Source: Flavobacterium hydatis
Lineage (GTDB): Bacteria; Bacteroidota; Bacteroidia; Flavobacteriales; Flavobacteriaceae
NCBI RefSeq assembly: GCF_000737695.1
Contig: NZ_JPRM01000004.1
Span: 1 to 64,000, forward strand
Direction: 5' to 3'
DNA: 64,000 bases
Below the pieces are notes generated by a model. It searched no databases. It was not told the DNA's origin and saw only the letters and a list, made by a program, of their open reading frames with translations. Shown here one piece after another: positions 53,488 to 62,729 of the stretch. Numbering within the stretch: the stretch's first letter is position 1; each line of letters begins with the position of its first letter. The position numbers and the translations under genes were made by a program.

Positions 53488-54573
53488 ATGAAAATTCTTT
53501 TATTAGGTGAATATAGTGCTCTTCATAATACATTGGCAGAAGGGCTAAGGATATTAGGGCATGATGTTACGGTAGCTTCTGATGGATGTAAATGGATGGG
53601 AAATGATAGAGATATTGATTTGTTTCGTCCTGGATATGATTTTTTCAACTCAGTAAAATACTTGAGAAGAGTACAAAATATCTTCAGAAAATTTATAGAT
53701 TATGATGTCGTACAGATTAATAATCCCTCATTTTTGGATTTAAAGATTAAAAGAAACCTTCATTTTTACAGGTTTTTATTAAAAAATAATGCCAAAGTTT
53801 TTTTAGGTGCATTTGGAACGGATTATTTTTGGGAGAAGTTATGTGTAGAAAATAAAACACTTAGATATACTGATTTATTTATTGGAGAAAAACCTCTTGA
53901 TATATATAAATGTGAATGGTTTGGAAATCAATTTCAAGATGCAAATGTCGAAGTTGCAGAAACCTGTAATGGTGTAATTTCTTGTTTGTATGAATATTAT
54001 AAAGCATACGAACCTTACTATAAAAATAAATTAGAATATATTCCCCTGCCTATTAATACTGACTTGCTTCAGTATAAACAAAAAGGAATTCAAAGGGATA
54101 AAATCAAAATTTTTGTTGGTATTCAAAAGTTTAAAACGAAATTGAAAGGCACTGATTTATTTCTTGAAGAAGTGATGGAAATTCAGCAAGCTTATCCGAA
54201 AGAGGTTGTGGTAAATAAAGTCACTTCCTTACCTTGGATGGAGTATGTGAAAATTATGTCAGAATCAGACGTTTTATTAGATCAGCTTTATTCATACACT
54301 CCTGGTATGAATGGTTTGATTGGTATGGCGCAAGGTTTGGTTTTAGTAGGGGGAGGAGAACCAGAAATGTATGAATTGTTAAATGAAAATAATAATCGTC
54401 CGATTGTAAATGTATTTCCTTCGAAAGAGGATATTTACAACAAATTGGAAAAACTAATAGAGAATAAAAAGGTTATTCCTGAAATTTCAAGTAATAGTAG
54501 AAGTTTTGTAGAACAGCATCATAATTATATACAAGTGGCTCAACAATATGTTGATTTTTGGAATAGTAAATAG
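53488..54573 (+). CDS. Glycosyltransferase, GT-B fold
   Basis: A 361-residue cytosolic transferase. N-terminal Rossmann start MKILLLGEYSALHNTLAEGL and the C-terminal half with LLDQLYSYTPGMNGLIGMAQGLVLVGGGEPE, a donor-binding segment with the glutamate typical of family 4-type enzymes. Donor and acceptor unknown. About 200 bases of AT-rich DNA without ORFs separate it from the flippase gene. Confidence 0.8.
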   Translation: MKILLLGEYSALHNTLAEGLRILGHDVTVASDGCKWMGNDRDIDLFRPGYDFFNSVKYLRRVQNIFRKFIDYDVVQINNPSFLDLKIKRNLHFYRFLLKNNAKVFLGAFGTDYFWEKLCVENKTLRYTDLFIGEKPLDIYKCEWFGNQFQDANVEVAETCNGVISCLYEYYKAYEPYYKNKLEYIPLPINTDLLQYKQKGIQRDKIKIFVGIQKFKTKLKGTDLFLEEVMEIQQAYPKEVVVNKVTSLPWMEYVKIMSESDVLLDQLYSYTPGMNGLIGMAQGLVLVGGGEPEMYELLNENNNRPIVNVFPSKEDIYNKLEKLIENKKVIPEISSNSRSFVEQHHNYIQVAQQYVDFWNSK

Positions 54574-54720
54574 TAATTTATTCTCCAAAAAAAGTATTAG
54601 AAATGCAGAATAATTATAATGTACAGTATTTTTATAATCAATAAATTTCTGTTTTTTACTGTAATTCTGCTTTGTTTTATTTTTAAAATAACATCTATAT
54701 TTGTAAGTATATAATTAAAA

Positions 54721-55557
54721 ATGATAAAGATTTTTCTGGAAAATGACATTGAGATTTTAATTTCTACAATGAATCAAAATTCATTGGATTTTTTGGTTCC
54801 AATGTTTCCGTTTACACATTTTTCTAATTTTTCAATCTTAATCATTAATCAGACTCAAAATGAGAAAATTCTAACTTCGAATTATTCTAAAGTAAGAGTT
54901 ATAAATTCGTTTGAAAGAGGTTTGACAAAAAGTAGAAATTTAGCTCTTGATAATTCTATTGGAAAAATTCTTGTTATTGCTGATGATGATATTGTTTATC
55001 AGGAAGGCTTTATGGCTAAAATAGTGAATGCTTATCATAAGTTCCCTGAAGCAGCAGTAATAAATTTTTCAGTGATAAATTCAAATAAAGATTTAATTAA
55101 AAAATATCCTTCCACTTCTAAAGTTAATTTGAATATCTTCGATATACTGAATGTGAGCTCAATAGAAATGACATTAAACAAAGCTATTATTGATGCATCT
55201 AAAATTCGATTTGATGAAAATTTTGGTTTAGGAGAAATTTTTGAAATGGGAGAGGAAGCTGTTTTTCTATCTGATTTAAAAGAAATACATCAGCAGCTTG
55301 TTTTTGATTCGCAAATAATTGTAATGCATGAAAGTCAAACTTCTTCAGAAAAGAAAAATATAATTAATAAATATTATATTCAAGGTGCGCTATTCTCAAG
55401 AATATTTAAAAATAAATATATTTTTTGGATTTTTATCAAATTGTTTTTTGATCTAAAACAGAAAAAAATACAATTTAAAAATATTAAAATTGCTTTGAAA
55501 ACTGCAAAAAGAGGACATGAAAAATTTGAAATAATAAGGTATGGAAATAAAAAATAG
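54721..55557 (+). CDS. Glycosyltransferase, GT2-like (GT-A fold)
   Basis: A 278-residue transferase. The metal-binding region is VIADDDIVYQEGFMAKI (aspartates at about 79-81), followed by IRFDENFGLGEIFEMGEEAVFL containing the probable catalytic acidic residues. It lacks the usual first-strand SIIIPTYN opening, being replaced by IEILISTMNQNSLDFL. The end overlaps the FdtA-type gene by 17 bases. Confidence 0.75.
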   Translation: MIKIFLENDIEILISTMNQNSLDFLVPMFPFTHFSNFSILIINQTQNEKILTSNYSKVRVINSFERGLTKSRNLALDNSIGKILVIADDDIVYQEGFMAKIVNAYHKFPEAAVINFSVINSNKDLIKKYPSTSKVNLNIFDILNVSSIEMTLNKAIIDASKIRFDENFGLGEIFEMGEEAVFLSDLKEIHQQLVFDSQIIVMHESQTSSEKKNIINKYYIQGALFSRIFKNKYIFWIFIKLFFDLKQKKIQFKNIKIALKTAKRGHEKFEIIRYGNKK

Positions 55558-55954
55558 TGGAGTACAAATTATCCCAATTCCTAAAATAGAAGAACGAAGA
55601 GGAAATCTTTCAGTAATAGAAAATGATACTATTCCTTTTGATATTAAAAGGGTTTATTATCTATACGATGTCCCAAGTGGAGCAGAGCGTGGTGGGCATG
55701 CACATAAAAACCTGAAACAATTTTTGATTGCTTTAAGCGGTAGTTTTGATGTAGTTCTAAAAGATGGGAAAAAGGAACAAATTATTACCTTAAATAAGCC
55801 TTATGAAGGACTTTTGATTCATCAAGGGATTTGGAGAGAACTTCAAAATTTTTCTTCTGGATCGGTTTGTTTGGTAGTTGCTTCAGAGGTTTATATTGAA
55901 GATGATTATATTAGAGATTTTGAAGAATTTATGAGTTATACTATTGATAAATAG
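55541..55954 (+). CDS. dTDP-4-oxo-6-deoxyglucose 3,4-ketoisomerase (FdtA/QdtA/WxcM-like)
   Basis: A 137-residue cupin that moves the keto group from C4 to C3 of dTDP-4-keto-6-deoxyglucose. ERRGNLSVIEN, GAERGGHAHKNLKQFLIAL (catalytic histidines in HAH) and GLLIHQGIWRELQNFS are family motifs. Its product is the substrate of FdtB-type aminotransferases such as the one encoded 6 kb upstream. RmlA and RmlB, needed to make the starting nucleotide sugar, are not in the window. Its stop region overlaps by 14 bases the end of the convergent glycosyltransferase gene. Confidence 0.88.
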   Translation: MEIKNSGVQIIPIPKIEERRGNLSVIENDTIPFDIKRVYYLYDVPSGAERGGHAHKNLKQFLIALSGSFDVVLKDGKKEQIITLNKPYEGLLIHQGIWRELQNFSSGSVCLVVASEVYIEDDYIRDFEEFMSYTIDK

Positions 55955-56876
55955 AAAAATTTATACCAATCTTTTTTAAAGAGCTTTTTAGTTTAAGAAA
56001 TAAGCGTAAAGAAAAGGGAGGTAGATTTAATAGAGCACGAACCTTTAAGCTCATGTTTTGTTTATCAACATCTTTTATGTAAAAGTTCTTTTTAGTCGTA
56101 AAACCGAACATGTAATATCTTAAACCATATTCGATTCGGTATAAATCTAAAAAACGTTTAAGAGAAGAATTTTGTTGTTCGAATATTTCAAACTGTTGAA
56201 AATCCATTAATTTCATAGTATTAATGTTGTTTTTTGATAAACTATTAGGGATGTCGTAATTATAAATAGCTGTAATTTCATTACTAATTGCCACATCGTG
56301 ATGAATACCTATTTTGGTCCATAATTCTAAATCCTGACCATTTGTAACTCCAGGTGTAAAACCTCTAAATTTTTCTAAGATTTCTTTTGGAATTGCTAAG
56401 CTAGAAGTCCATGTAATTCGAAATGGAATATTCGAATAAAAGTAATTTTCAACAATTCCCGAGAACGAATTTTCGACTCCATTGTGATAAGGAATTAGAA
56501 AATGCTTTGATATTGTTTTTATTTTATGGCGAGAACAATAAATACCACAATCAGAGAAATCGTTATATAGATTAAATAGTATTTCTAGATGATTTGGATA
56601 CCAATAATCATCTGCATCCAGAAAAGCAATTAATTTCCCATTAGATTTTTCGATTCCTAAATTTCTGGCAACCGAAACACCTTGGTTTTTCTGAGAGTAT
56701 AGATGTATTCGGGAATCATTTAGGTTAAGAACCTTAATTTCGCTATCATCTATAGAACCATCATTAACTACAATAATTTCATAATCCGTAAAGGTTTGGT
56801 CGAAAACATTCTTTAAAGTTTTTTCAATGTAATTTGATGCATTGTATAGAGGTATAATAATAGAAAAAAATGTCAT
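55941..56876 (-). CDS. Family 2 glycosyltransferase
   Basis: A 311-residue GT-A transferase with FSIIIPLYNASNYIEKTLKN at the start, VVNDGSIDDS and AFLDADDYWYPNHLEI (DXD-type metal site). NGQDLELWTKIG contains the ED-type catalytic acidic residue position. On the minus strand, opposite to most of the cluster, with a second transferase 5 bases upstream. Confidence 0.88.
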   Translation of the reverse strand: MTFFSIIIPLYNASNYIEKTLKNVFDQTFTDYEIIVVNDGSIDDSEIKVLNLNDSRIHLYSQKNQGVSVARNLGIEKSNGKLIAFLDADDYWYPNHLEILFNLYNDFSDCGIYCSRHKIKTISKHFLIPYHNGVENSFSGIVENYFYSNIPFRITWTSSLAIPKEILEKFRGFTPGVTNGQDLELWTKIGIHHDVAISNEITAIYNYDIPNSLSKNNINTMKLMDFQQFEIFEQQNSSLKRFLDLYRIEYGLRYYMFGFTTKKNFYIKDVDKQNMSLKVRALLNLPPFSLRLFLKLKSSLKKIGINFSIYQ

Positions 56877-56881
56877 ATTTT

Positions 56882-57766
56882 TTATTTTTTCAAAGTGAAA
56901 TAATAGCCCAAGCGATATAAATCAAAAACGAAAAGTGACGGATTATCACTCAATAAATTTTTACTTATGGATGATTTAAAATATGAAAATAACTTTCCGA
57001 AAAAGCCAGAAAGTTTATACTTTTCTAGTATTCTATAATAATGTGAAAGTTTGACATATTCTACATTGATAAGTTTTTTGTCGACTAGATATTTTAATCC
57101 AATAACCGATTCTTCAGATTTTTTAAGGAAAGTTTCACTACTTTCAATTCCTAAGTGATATACAGGATTTTCAATATGAATTACTTGAATGTTATTTTGT
57201 TTTAATTCATAAGAGAATAAAGTATCTTCATGTCGTAAATTTGGAATTTCTTCATTAAAATGTACTTTCTTAAAGATTGATTTTGAAATTAAAAAGTTCA
57301 ATGTTAATAAAGAAAGATATGGATTTTCTTGTCTTTTTTCGACAGATAAAGCTTCTCTAGATTTACCGTAAATCCATCTTAGAATTTCAGATTTTATAGG
57401 TTTCTCTTTTTGATATTGAATTCCGCCGTAAATAACTTTTTCTATGTTATTTATATGAAGGATATAATTAGAAATAAAATCAGAATGAATTGGTAACGTA
57501 TCAGCATCCAGAAAAAGTAGGTTTTCAAAATGAGCTTTCTGAGCCAACAAATTTCGAATGGCACTACGTCCTATATTATGCTCTAAAATAGTATAAGAAT
57601 TGTTCTTTAAGTAGTTTATTTGGTTGTTTTCAGTTAAGTGCAGATTTGAAGCATCATCCAAACAAATAATTTCAAATTCTATTCCAGATTCCAAGCATTG
57701 TTCATGTAGCTCAATGACAAGAGAATAAATGTTATAATTATATACAGGAATAAGAATAGAAAGCAT
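56882..57766 (-). CDS. Family 2 glycosyltransferase
   Basis: A 294-residue GT-A transferase: LSILIPVYNYNIYSLV, ICLDDAS, then LLFLDADTLPIHSDFI (DXD-type) and LRHEDTLFSYEL (catalytic aspartate region). It is encoded 5 bases before the other minus-strand transferase, so both form a leftward pair inside an otherwise rightward cluster. Confidence 0.87.
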   Translation of the reverse strand: MLSILIPVYNYNIYSLVIELHEQCLESGIEFEIICLDDASNLHLTENNQINYLKNNSYTILEHNIGRSAIRNLLAQKAHFENLLFLDADTLPIHSDFISNYILHINNIEKVIYGGIQYQKEKPIKSEILRWIYGKSREALSVEKRQENPYLSLLTLNFLISKSIFKKVHFNEEIPNLRHEDTLFSYELKQNNIQVIHIENPVYHLGIESSETFLKKSEESVIGLKYLVDKKLINVEYVKLSHYYRILEKYKLSGFFGKLFSYFKSSISKNLLSDNPSLFVFDLYRLGYYFTLKK

Positions 57767-57875
57767 TAATTGTCGTTTTTTAGAATATATTTGTAAAGAA
57801 AATACTTTTTATTAAAAAAATCTCTTTGTTGATAAAAATGATATCAATTTTGTAAAAAAGTGAAACATTAAAAAA

Positions 57876-58709
57876 ATGAATTTAAGATCGGTTTATTATT
57901 TTATTTCCCCAAAGTCAAGACTTATTGTTCGAAAAATATATTATTCTCCTGTTGATTTTTTAAATTCAATAAGTGGGCGTAAAAATAAAATGGTTCCTAA
58001 TAAAGGAGATATTTTTATAGGATCAGGTGATTTTGTGCAACAAGGAAAACACCATCTTAAACTTTTAATGGAATATGCAAAGTTAGAACCAAATCATTCT
58101 GTTCTGGATATTGGTTGTGGTATAGGTAGAGTAGCTGTTCCGCTTACCAATTATCTTTTAGCTGATAGCAAGTATGAAGGGTTTGATTTAGTTAAGAAAG
58201 GAATTAATTGGTGTAAAAATAATATCACTAGTAATTTTCCTAATTTCAATTTTCAACATATTCCTTTAAACAACGATTTATATAGTTTAACAAATCAAAA
58301 AGCCGAAAATTTTATATTTCCTCATAAAGAAAATTCTTTTGAAACGGTATTTTTATTTTCTGTTTTTACTCATATGCAACCATTAGAGGTTCAAAATTAC
58401 CTTAATGAAATTTATAGAGTATTAAAGTCTGGAGGGAAATGTTTAGCTACATTTTTCGTTTATGATGAAAAAAATGAGGATATGATCTCAAAAGATAATG
58501 GAACCTTTATTTTCCCATATAAAAAAGAGGGATATAGATTAATGAATGAGAAAGTTCCTTCAGCTAATATTGCTTTTAATGAAGAGTATTTAAATAAAAT
58601 GGTAGATTTAAGTAATCTAAAACTTGAAAATAAAATATACGGTACCTGGTCTAAAAGGGGGAATCAATCCCTAGTAGACTTTCAAGATATTTTAGTTTTA
58701 GAGAAATAG
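57876..58709 (+). CDS. Class I SAM-dependent methyltransferase
   Basis: A 277-residue methyltransferase: VLDIGCGIGRVAVPLTNYL is the AdoMet-binding motif I, EGFDLVKKGINWCKNN motif II region, FSVFTHMQPLEVQNYLNEIYRVLKSGGKCLATFF the later motifs (core VLKSGGKCLATF). Position at the end of the glycan cluster suggests sugar O-methylation. Divergent from the minus-strand transferase pair. Confidence 0.85.
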   Translation: MNLRSVYYFISPKSRLIVRKIYYSPVDFLNSISGRKNKMVPNKGDIFIGSGDFVQQGKHHLKLLMEYAKLEPNHSVLDIGCGIGRVAVPLTNYLLADSKYEGFDLVKKGINWCKNNITSNFPNFNFQHIPLNNDLYSLTNQKAENFIFPHKENSFETVFLFSVFTHMQPLEVQNYLNEIYRVLKSGGKCLATFFVYDEKNEDMISKDNGTFIFPYKKEGYRLMNEKVPSANIAFNEEYLNKMVDLSNLKLENKIYGTWSKRGNQSLVDFQDILVLEK

Positions 58710-58722
58710 TTAGAAATTAAGA

Positions 58723-59406
58723 CTACACCGTTCTCTGAACTACTTCAAAAATTCTGGCATCTTCACATTTTAATGTTTTCGAAGGGAATTTCATTAGTAA
58801 TGCATAATCATGAGTTGCCATGATAACAGTTTTTCCAAGTGCGTTGATGTTTCTTAAAACCTCAAGAACTTCTGAGCTTGTTTGTGGGTCTAAGTTTCCT
58901 GTAGGTTCATCGGCAAGGATAAATTCAGGGTCGTTTAGTAAGGCTCTTGCGATTGCAACACGTTGTTGTTCTCCACCAGAAAGTTGGTGAGGCATTTTTT
59001 GAGTAAACTCTTTCATACCAACTTTATCAAGGACTTCATCAATTTTGCGTTCCATACCTTCTTTATCAACCCATCCTGTTGCTTTTAATACAAAGAGCAT
59101 ATTGTCTTTTACAGTACGGTCTGGAAGTAATTTAAAATCTTGGAATACAATTCCTATTTTACGTCTCAAATAAGGAATCTCACTCTCTTTTAAAGTTGCC
59201 AAATCAAAATCAACAATGTGACCTTCTCCTTCACTTAAGGGTAAATCACCGTATAAAGTTTTCATGAAACTACTTTTTCCAGAACCTGTTTTTCCGATGA
59301 TATAAAGAAATTCCCCGTGTTTAACTTCTAAATTTACGTGAGATAAAATTTTTCTTCCTTCTTGATAAATAGTTACATCTTTAAGAGACAGTACGGTTTG
59401 TGACAT
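58723..59406 (-). CDS. ftsE: Cell-division ABC ATPase FtsE
   Basis: A 227-residue ABC ATP-binding protein: Walker A GKTGSGKSSFMKTLYGD, signature HQLSGGEQQRVAIARAL, Walker B FILADEPTGNLD, and ATHDYALL for the switch histidine. The SLKDVTIYQEGRKILS start fits FtsE, which with FtsX controls septal murein hydrolases. FtsX is not next to it, as is common in flavobacteria where the two are separate. Divergent from the TPR gene across 237 bases. Confidence 0.85.
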   Translation of the reverse strand: MSQTVLSLKDVTIYQEGRKILSHVNLEVKHGEFLYIIGKTGSGKSSFMKTLYGDLPLSEGEGHIVDFDLATLKESEIPYLRRKIGIVFQDFKLLPDRTVKDNMLFVLKATGWVDKEGMERKIDEVLDKVGMKEFTQKMPHQLSGGEQQRVAIARALLNDPEFILADEPTGNLDPQTSSEVLEVLRNINALGKTVIMATHDYALLMKFPSKTLKCEDARIFEVVQRTV

Positions 59407-59615
59407 GATAAAATTAATTTGAATGGTAAAAGTAATAAGTTAACGGCTGTATTCAAAATAAATTTTCCTCATTTAAGGAAATAGTCCTTTATATGTCATT
59501 ATTTAAGATAATAAGTGTGTGGTTGTTGGGTTTTATAAGTGTGTTAAATCATGATAGTTGGATTTTTGTTTATAATAAATACCAAAACGGTTTCGTTATA
59601 CCCAGTAGAAAATGA

Positions 59616-59623
59616 TACATTTG
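59616..59623 (+). promoter_or_regulatory. -7 box of the large TPR gene
   Basis: TACATTTG matches TAnnTTTG; TTTC at 59591-59594 lies 21 bases upstream as a possible -33 box. The ATG is 20 bases downstream at 59644. Confidence 0.6.
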
Positions 59624-59643
59624 AATATTAAATTAAAATCACA

Positions 59644-62600
59644 ATGCATAAACTTTCACGGTTATTTTTTATACTAGTTTTTCTTTTATCGATTAAGGTT
59701 TCAGCGCAAAAGTCGGCTATTTATACCTACGATTTAAAGGATTTCGACAAAGCACTTTCCTTATTTAAAGACAAACAATATACATCGGCTCAGATTATTT
59801 TTGAAAAAGTAAAAGAAAAAGAGACGAGAGAAGAAGTAAAGGCAGACTGTGCTTATTACATCGCTAACTGCGCCATAAGAACTAATCAGCCAAATGCAGA
59901 TGAACTTATGGAACGTTTTGTTCAGGATTACCCAATAAGTACTAAGCAAAATCAGGCGTATATAGAGGTAGCACATTATTTTTTCGATCAAGCTAATTAC
60001 CCAAAAGCGTTGCAATGGTTTGACCGTGTAGATGAGAATTATATGAGCAAAAGTGATTTGGATAAATTCAATTTCCAAAAAGGGTATAGCTACTTTAATT
60101 CTAAAAAGAAAAAAGAAGCAACAACTTATTTTAATAAAGTAGTAAATTCTCCAGAGTACGGTTCTCAAGCTAAGTATTATTTAGGATTTATGGCTTATGA
60201 AGGTGATGATTATAAAGAAGCTACTAAATATTTTGATGAGGTTTCGGGCGAAGAAAAGTACAAAGAGAAGCTTTCGTATTATCAAGCTGATATGAATTTT
60301 AAATTAGGGAATTTTCAAAAAGCAATCGATTTGGGGCAAAAAGCAATGCCTAAATCTAATGAAATTGAAAAATCAGAATTGAATAAAATCATCGGAGAAA
60401 GTTACTTTAATTTAAAAGCGTATGACAAAGCGATTCCTTATTTAGTACAATATAAAGGTAAAAAAGGAAAATGGAATAATACTGATTTCTATCAATTAGG
60501 ATATGCTTATTATCAGCAAAAAGATTATGAAAATGCCATTTCGCAATTCAATAAAATCATTGAAGGAAAAGATTTTGTTGCTCAAAATGCCTATTATCAT
60601 TTAGGACAGAGTTATTTAAATACCGATAAAAAGCAACAAGCTTTAAATGCATTTAAAAATGCAGCCGAAATGGATTTTGATAAAGCAATCCAGGAAGATG
60701 CAAGTTTAAATTATGCAAAGTTGAGTTACGAAATAGGAAATTCATACCAGACTGTGCCAGCAGTTTTACTAGATTTCTTGAAGAAATACCCAAATAACCC
60801 AAGTAAATCTGAAGTAGAAAAACTATTAATAGATTCATATATTTCTTCTAAAAACTATAGTGAAGCACTAACCTTATTAGAAAAAAATAAATCTCCTGAG
60901 AATAGATTGGCTTATCAAAAAGTACTTTTTTATAGAGGTTTAGAATTGTATAATGATAATAATTATCAGGAAGCTTCTAAGATGTTTATTAAATCTCTTA
61001 GCGAACAAAAAAGCCTTGAATTTACAGCTCGTGCTACTTTCTGGAAAGGAGAAACGGAATATCTTAATGAAGATTTTAAAAACGCATTAATCAGTTATAA
61101 GCAATTTGTAGGTATGGCTGCGGCCAAAACAACTCCTGAGTATAAAAACGTGAATTATAATATTGCTTACACCTATTTTAAATTAAAAGAATACGATAAT
61201 GCAGCAAGCTCATTTCAGGCGCAAATCGATAATTCGAAAGATGATGCTTCAAGGTTACACGATTCCTATTTAAGATTAGCTGATTGTCGATTTGTAACTT
61301 CTAAGTATACTTCGGCAATGGAAGCTTATACTAAAGTGATGACTTTTAAAGGTGTTGATGCTGATTATGCTTATTTTCAAAAAGCCATTTGTTATGGTTT
61401 TATGAATAAAAATGATAAAAAAATAGAAGAACTTAACGGGTTTCTTCAGATGTACAAAAAATCAGAATATCGTGACGATGCTTTGTTTGAGTTAGCAAAT
61501 ACTTATGCCGCAGAGAGAAAAACAGAACAAGCAATTAAAACGTATGACCAATTGGTTACGGAATTCAAAAATGGGGCTTTCACAGCAAAATCTATTTTGC
61601 GTGAGGGATTAATTTATTATAATTCTGATAGAGATCAATTGGCTTTAACGAAATTTAAAAAAGTTGCCGCCGATTTCCCTAGAACTCCAGAAGCTCTTGA
61701 GGCAGTTTCTACAGCTAGATTAATTTATGTAGATAATGGAAAAGTAGATGAATATGCTACTTGGGTACGTACACTAGATTTTGTAGCTGTTACAGATGCC
61801 GATTTAGATAATGATACTTTCGAAGGAGCTATAAAACAATATGAGCAAAATAATAACAAGCAAGCTATTGTAGGTTTTAGTAATTATGTGAGCAAATTTC
61901 CAAAAGGAATTCATGCTTTAGAAGCTAATTTTAAATTGGCACAAGCCTATACTGTCGAAGGTTCAGAGAATAAATCGATTCCTAATTATCAATACGTAAT
62001 CGAGCAACCTCGTAGCGAATATACAGAACAATCTTTAATGCGTTTAGCGCAGATATTCTTAAAAGCTAAGGATTGTGACAAAGCAATCTCGGTTTTATCT
62101 CGTATAGAAAGTGAAGGGGATTCTTCTCAAAATAAAACATTCGCGCAAGCAAACCTGATGAAATGTTATTATGATAAAAACGATTATAGTAACTCGGTTG
62201 TGTATGCAGAAAAAGTATTGCAAAATCCTAAAACAGATGAAAATGTAAAAAGTGATGCGCAAATTATTGTGGCAAGAGCAGCAATTAAGTCTGGAGATGA
62301 AGATAAAGCAAAAGCAGCTTACGTAAAATTAGCTACAACATCTAAAGGAGAGCTGGCAGCAGAAGCATTGTATTATGATGCTTACTTTAAAAACAAAGAG
62401 AGTAAATACGATGCTTCGAATGCGGCGGTACAAAAACTAGCTAAAAATTATTCGTCATCCAAATATTTTGGAGCCAAAGGATTGGTATTAATGGCAAAGA
62501 ACTTCTATGGCTTAAAAGATAGTTACCAAGCAACTTATATTTTAGAGAATGTAATTCAGAATTTTACTGCTTATCCAGATGTAGTTTCTGAAGCCGAAAA

Positions 62601-62658
62601 GGAATTAAGTGCTATAAAAGCCGAAGAGTCTAAAACAAATTCGTCGATTACTAAGTAG
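59644..62658 (+). CDS. Exported protein with many TPR repeats
   Basis: A 1004-residue protein: signal peptide 1-21 (FFILVFLLSIKVSAQ), then TPR-like helical pairs over nearly the whole length (for example ALQWFDRVDENYMSKSDL, AISQFNKIIEGKDFVAQNA, and about twenty further units). It is probably periplasmic and serves as a protein-binding scaffold. It sits directly upstream of an outer-membrane barrel gene on the same strand (gap about 71 bases), a layout seen in flavobacterial genomes, so the two may work together. Function not known. Confidence 0.85.
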   Translation: MHKLSRLFFILVFLLSIKVSAQKSAIYTYDLKDFDKALSLFKDKQYTSAQIIFEKVKEKETREEVKADCAYYIANCAIRTNQPNADELMERFVQDYPISTKQNQAYIEVAHYFFDQANYPKALQWFDRVDENYMSKSDLDKFNFQKGYSYFNSKKKKEATTYFNKVVNSPEYGSQAKYYLGFMAYEGDDYKEATKYFDEVSGEEKYKEKLSYYQADMNFKLGNFQKAIDLGQKAMPKSNEIEKSELNKIIGESYFNLKAYDKAIPYLVQYKGKKGKWNNTDFYQLGYAYYQQKDYENAISQFNKIIEGKDFVAQNAYYHLGQSYLNTDKKQQALNAFKNAAEMDFDKAIQEDASLNYAKLSYEIGNSYQTVPAVLLDFLKKYPNNPSKSEVEKLLIDSYISSKNYSEALTLLEKNKSPENRLAYQKVLFYRGLELYNDNNYQEASKMFIKSLSEQKSLEFTARATFWKGETEYLNEDFKNALISYKQFVGMAAAKTTPEYKNVNYNIAYTYFKLKEYDNAASSFQAQIDNSKDDASRLHDSYLRLADCRFVTSKYTSAMEAYTKVMTFKGVDADYAYFQKAICYGFMNKNDKKIEELNGFLQMYKKSEYRDDALFELANTYAAERKTEQAIKTYDQLVTEFKNGAFTAKSILREGLIYYNSDRDQLALTKFKKVAADFPRTPEALEAVSTARLIYVDNGKVDEYATWVRTLDFVAVTDADLDNDTFEGAIKQYEQNNNKQAIVGFSNYVSKFPKGIHALEANFKLAQAYTVEGSENKSIPNYQYVIEQPRSEYTEQSLMRLAQIFLKAKDCDKAISVLSRIESEGDSSQNKTFAQANLMKCYYDKNDYSNSVVYAEKVLQNPKTDENVKSDAQIIVARAAIKSGDEDKAKAAYVKLATTSKGELAAEALYYDAYFKNKESKYDASNAAVQKLAKNYSSSKYFGAKGLVLMAKNFYGLKDSYQATYILENVIQNFTAYPDVVSEAEKELSAIKAEESKTNSSITK

Positions 62659-62729
62659 AGAATAGAACAAAGAATGTAGAATAAAGAAAATAGATGTTAA
62701 GAGTCTGTTTTGATCCTATTTTCTCAAAA

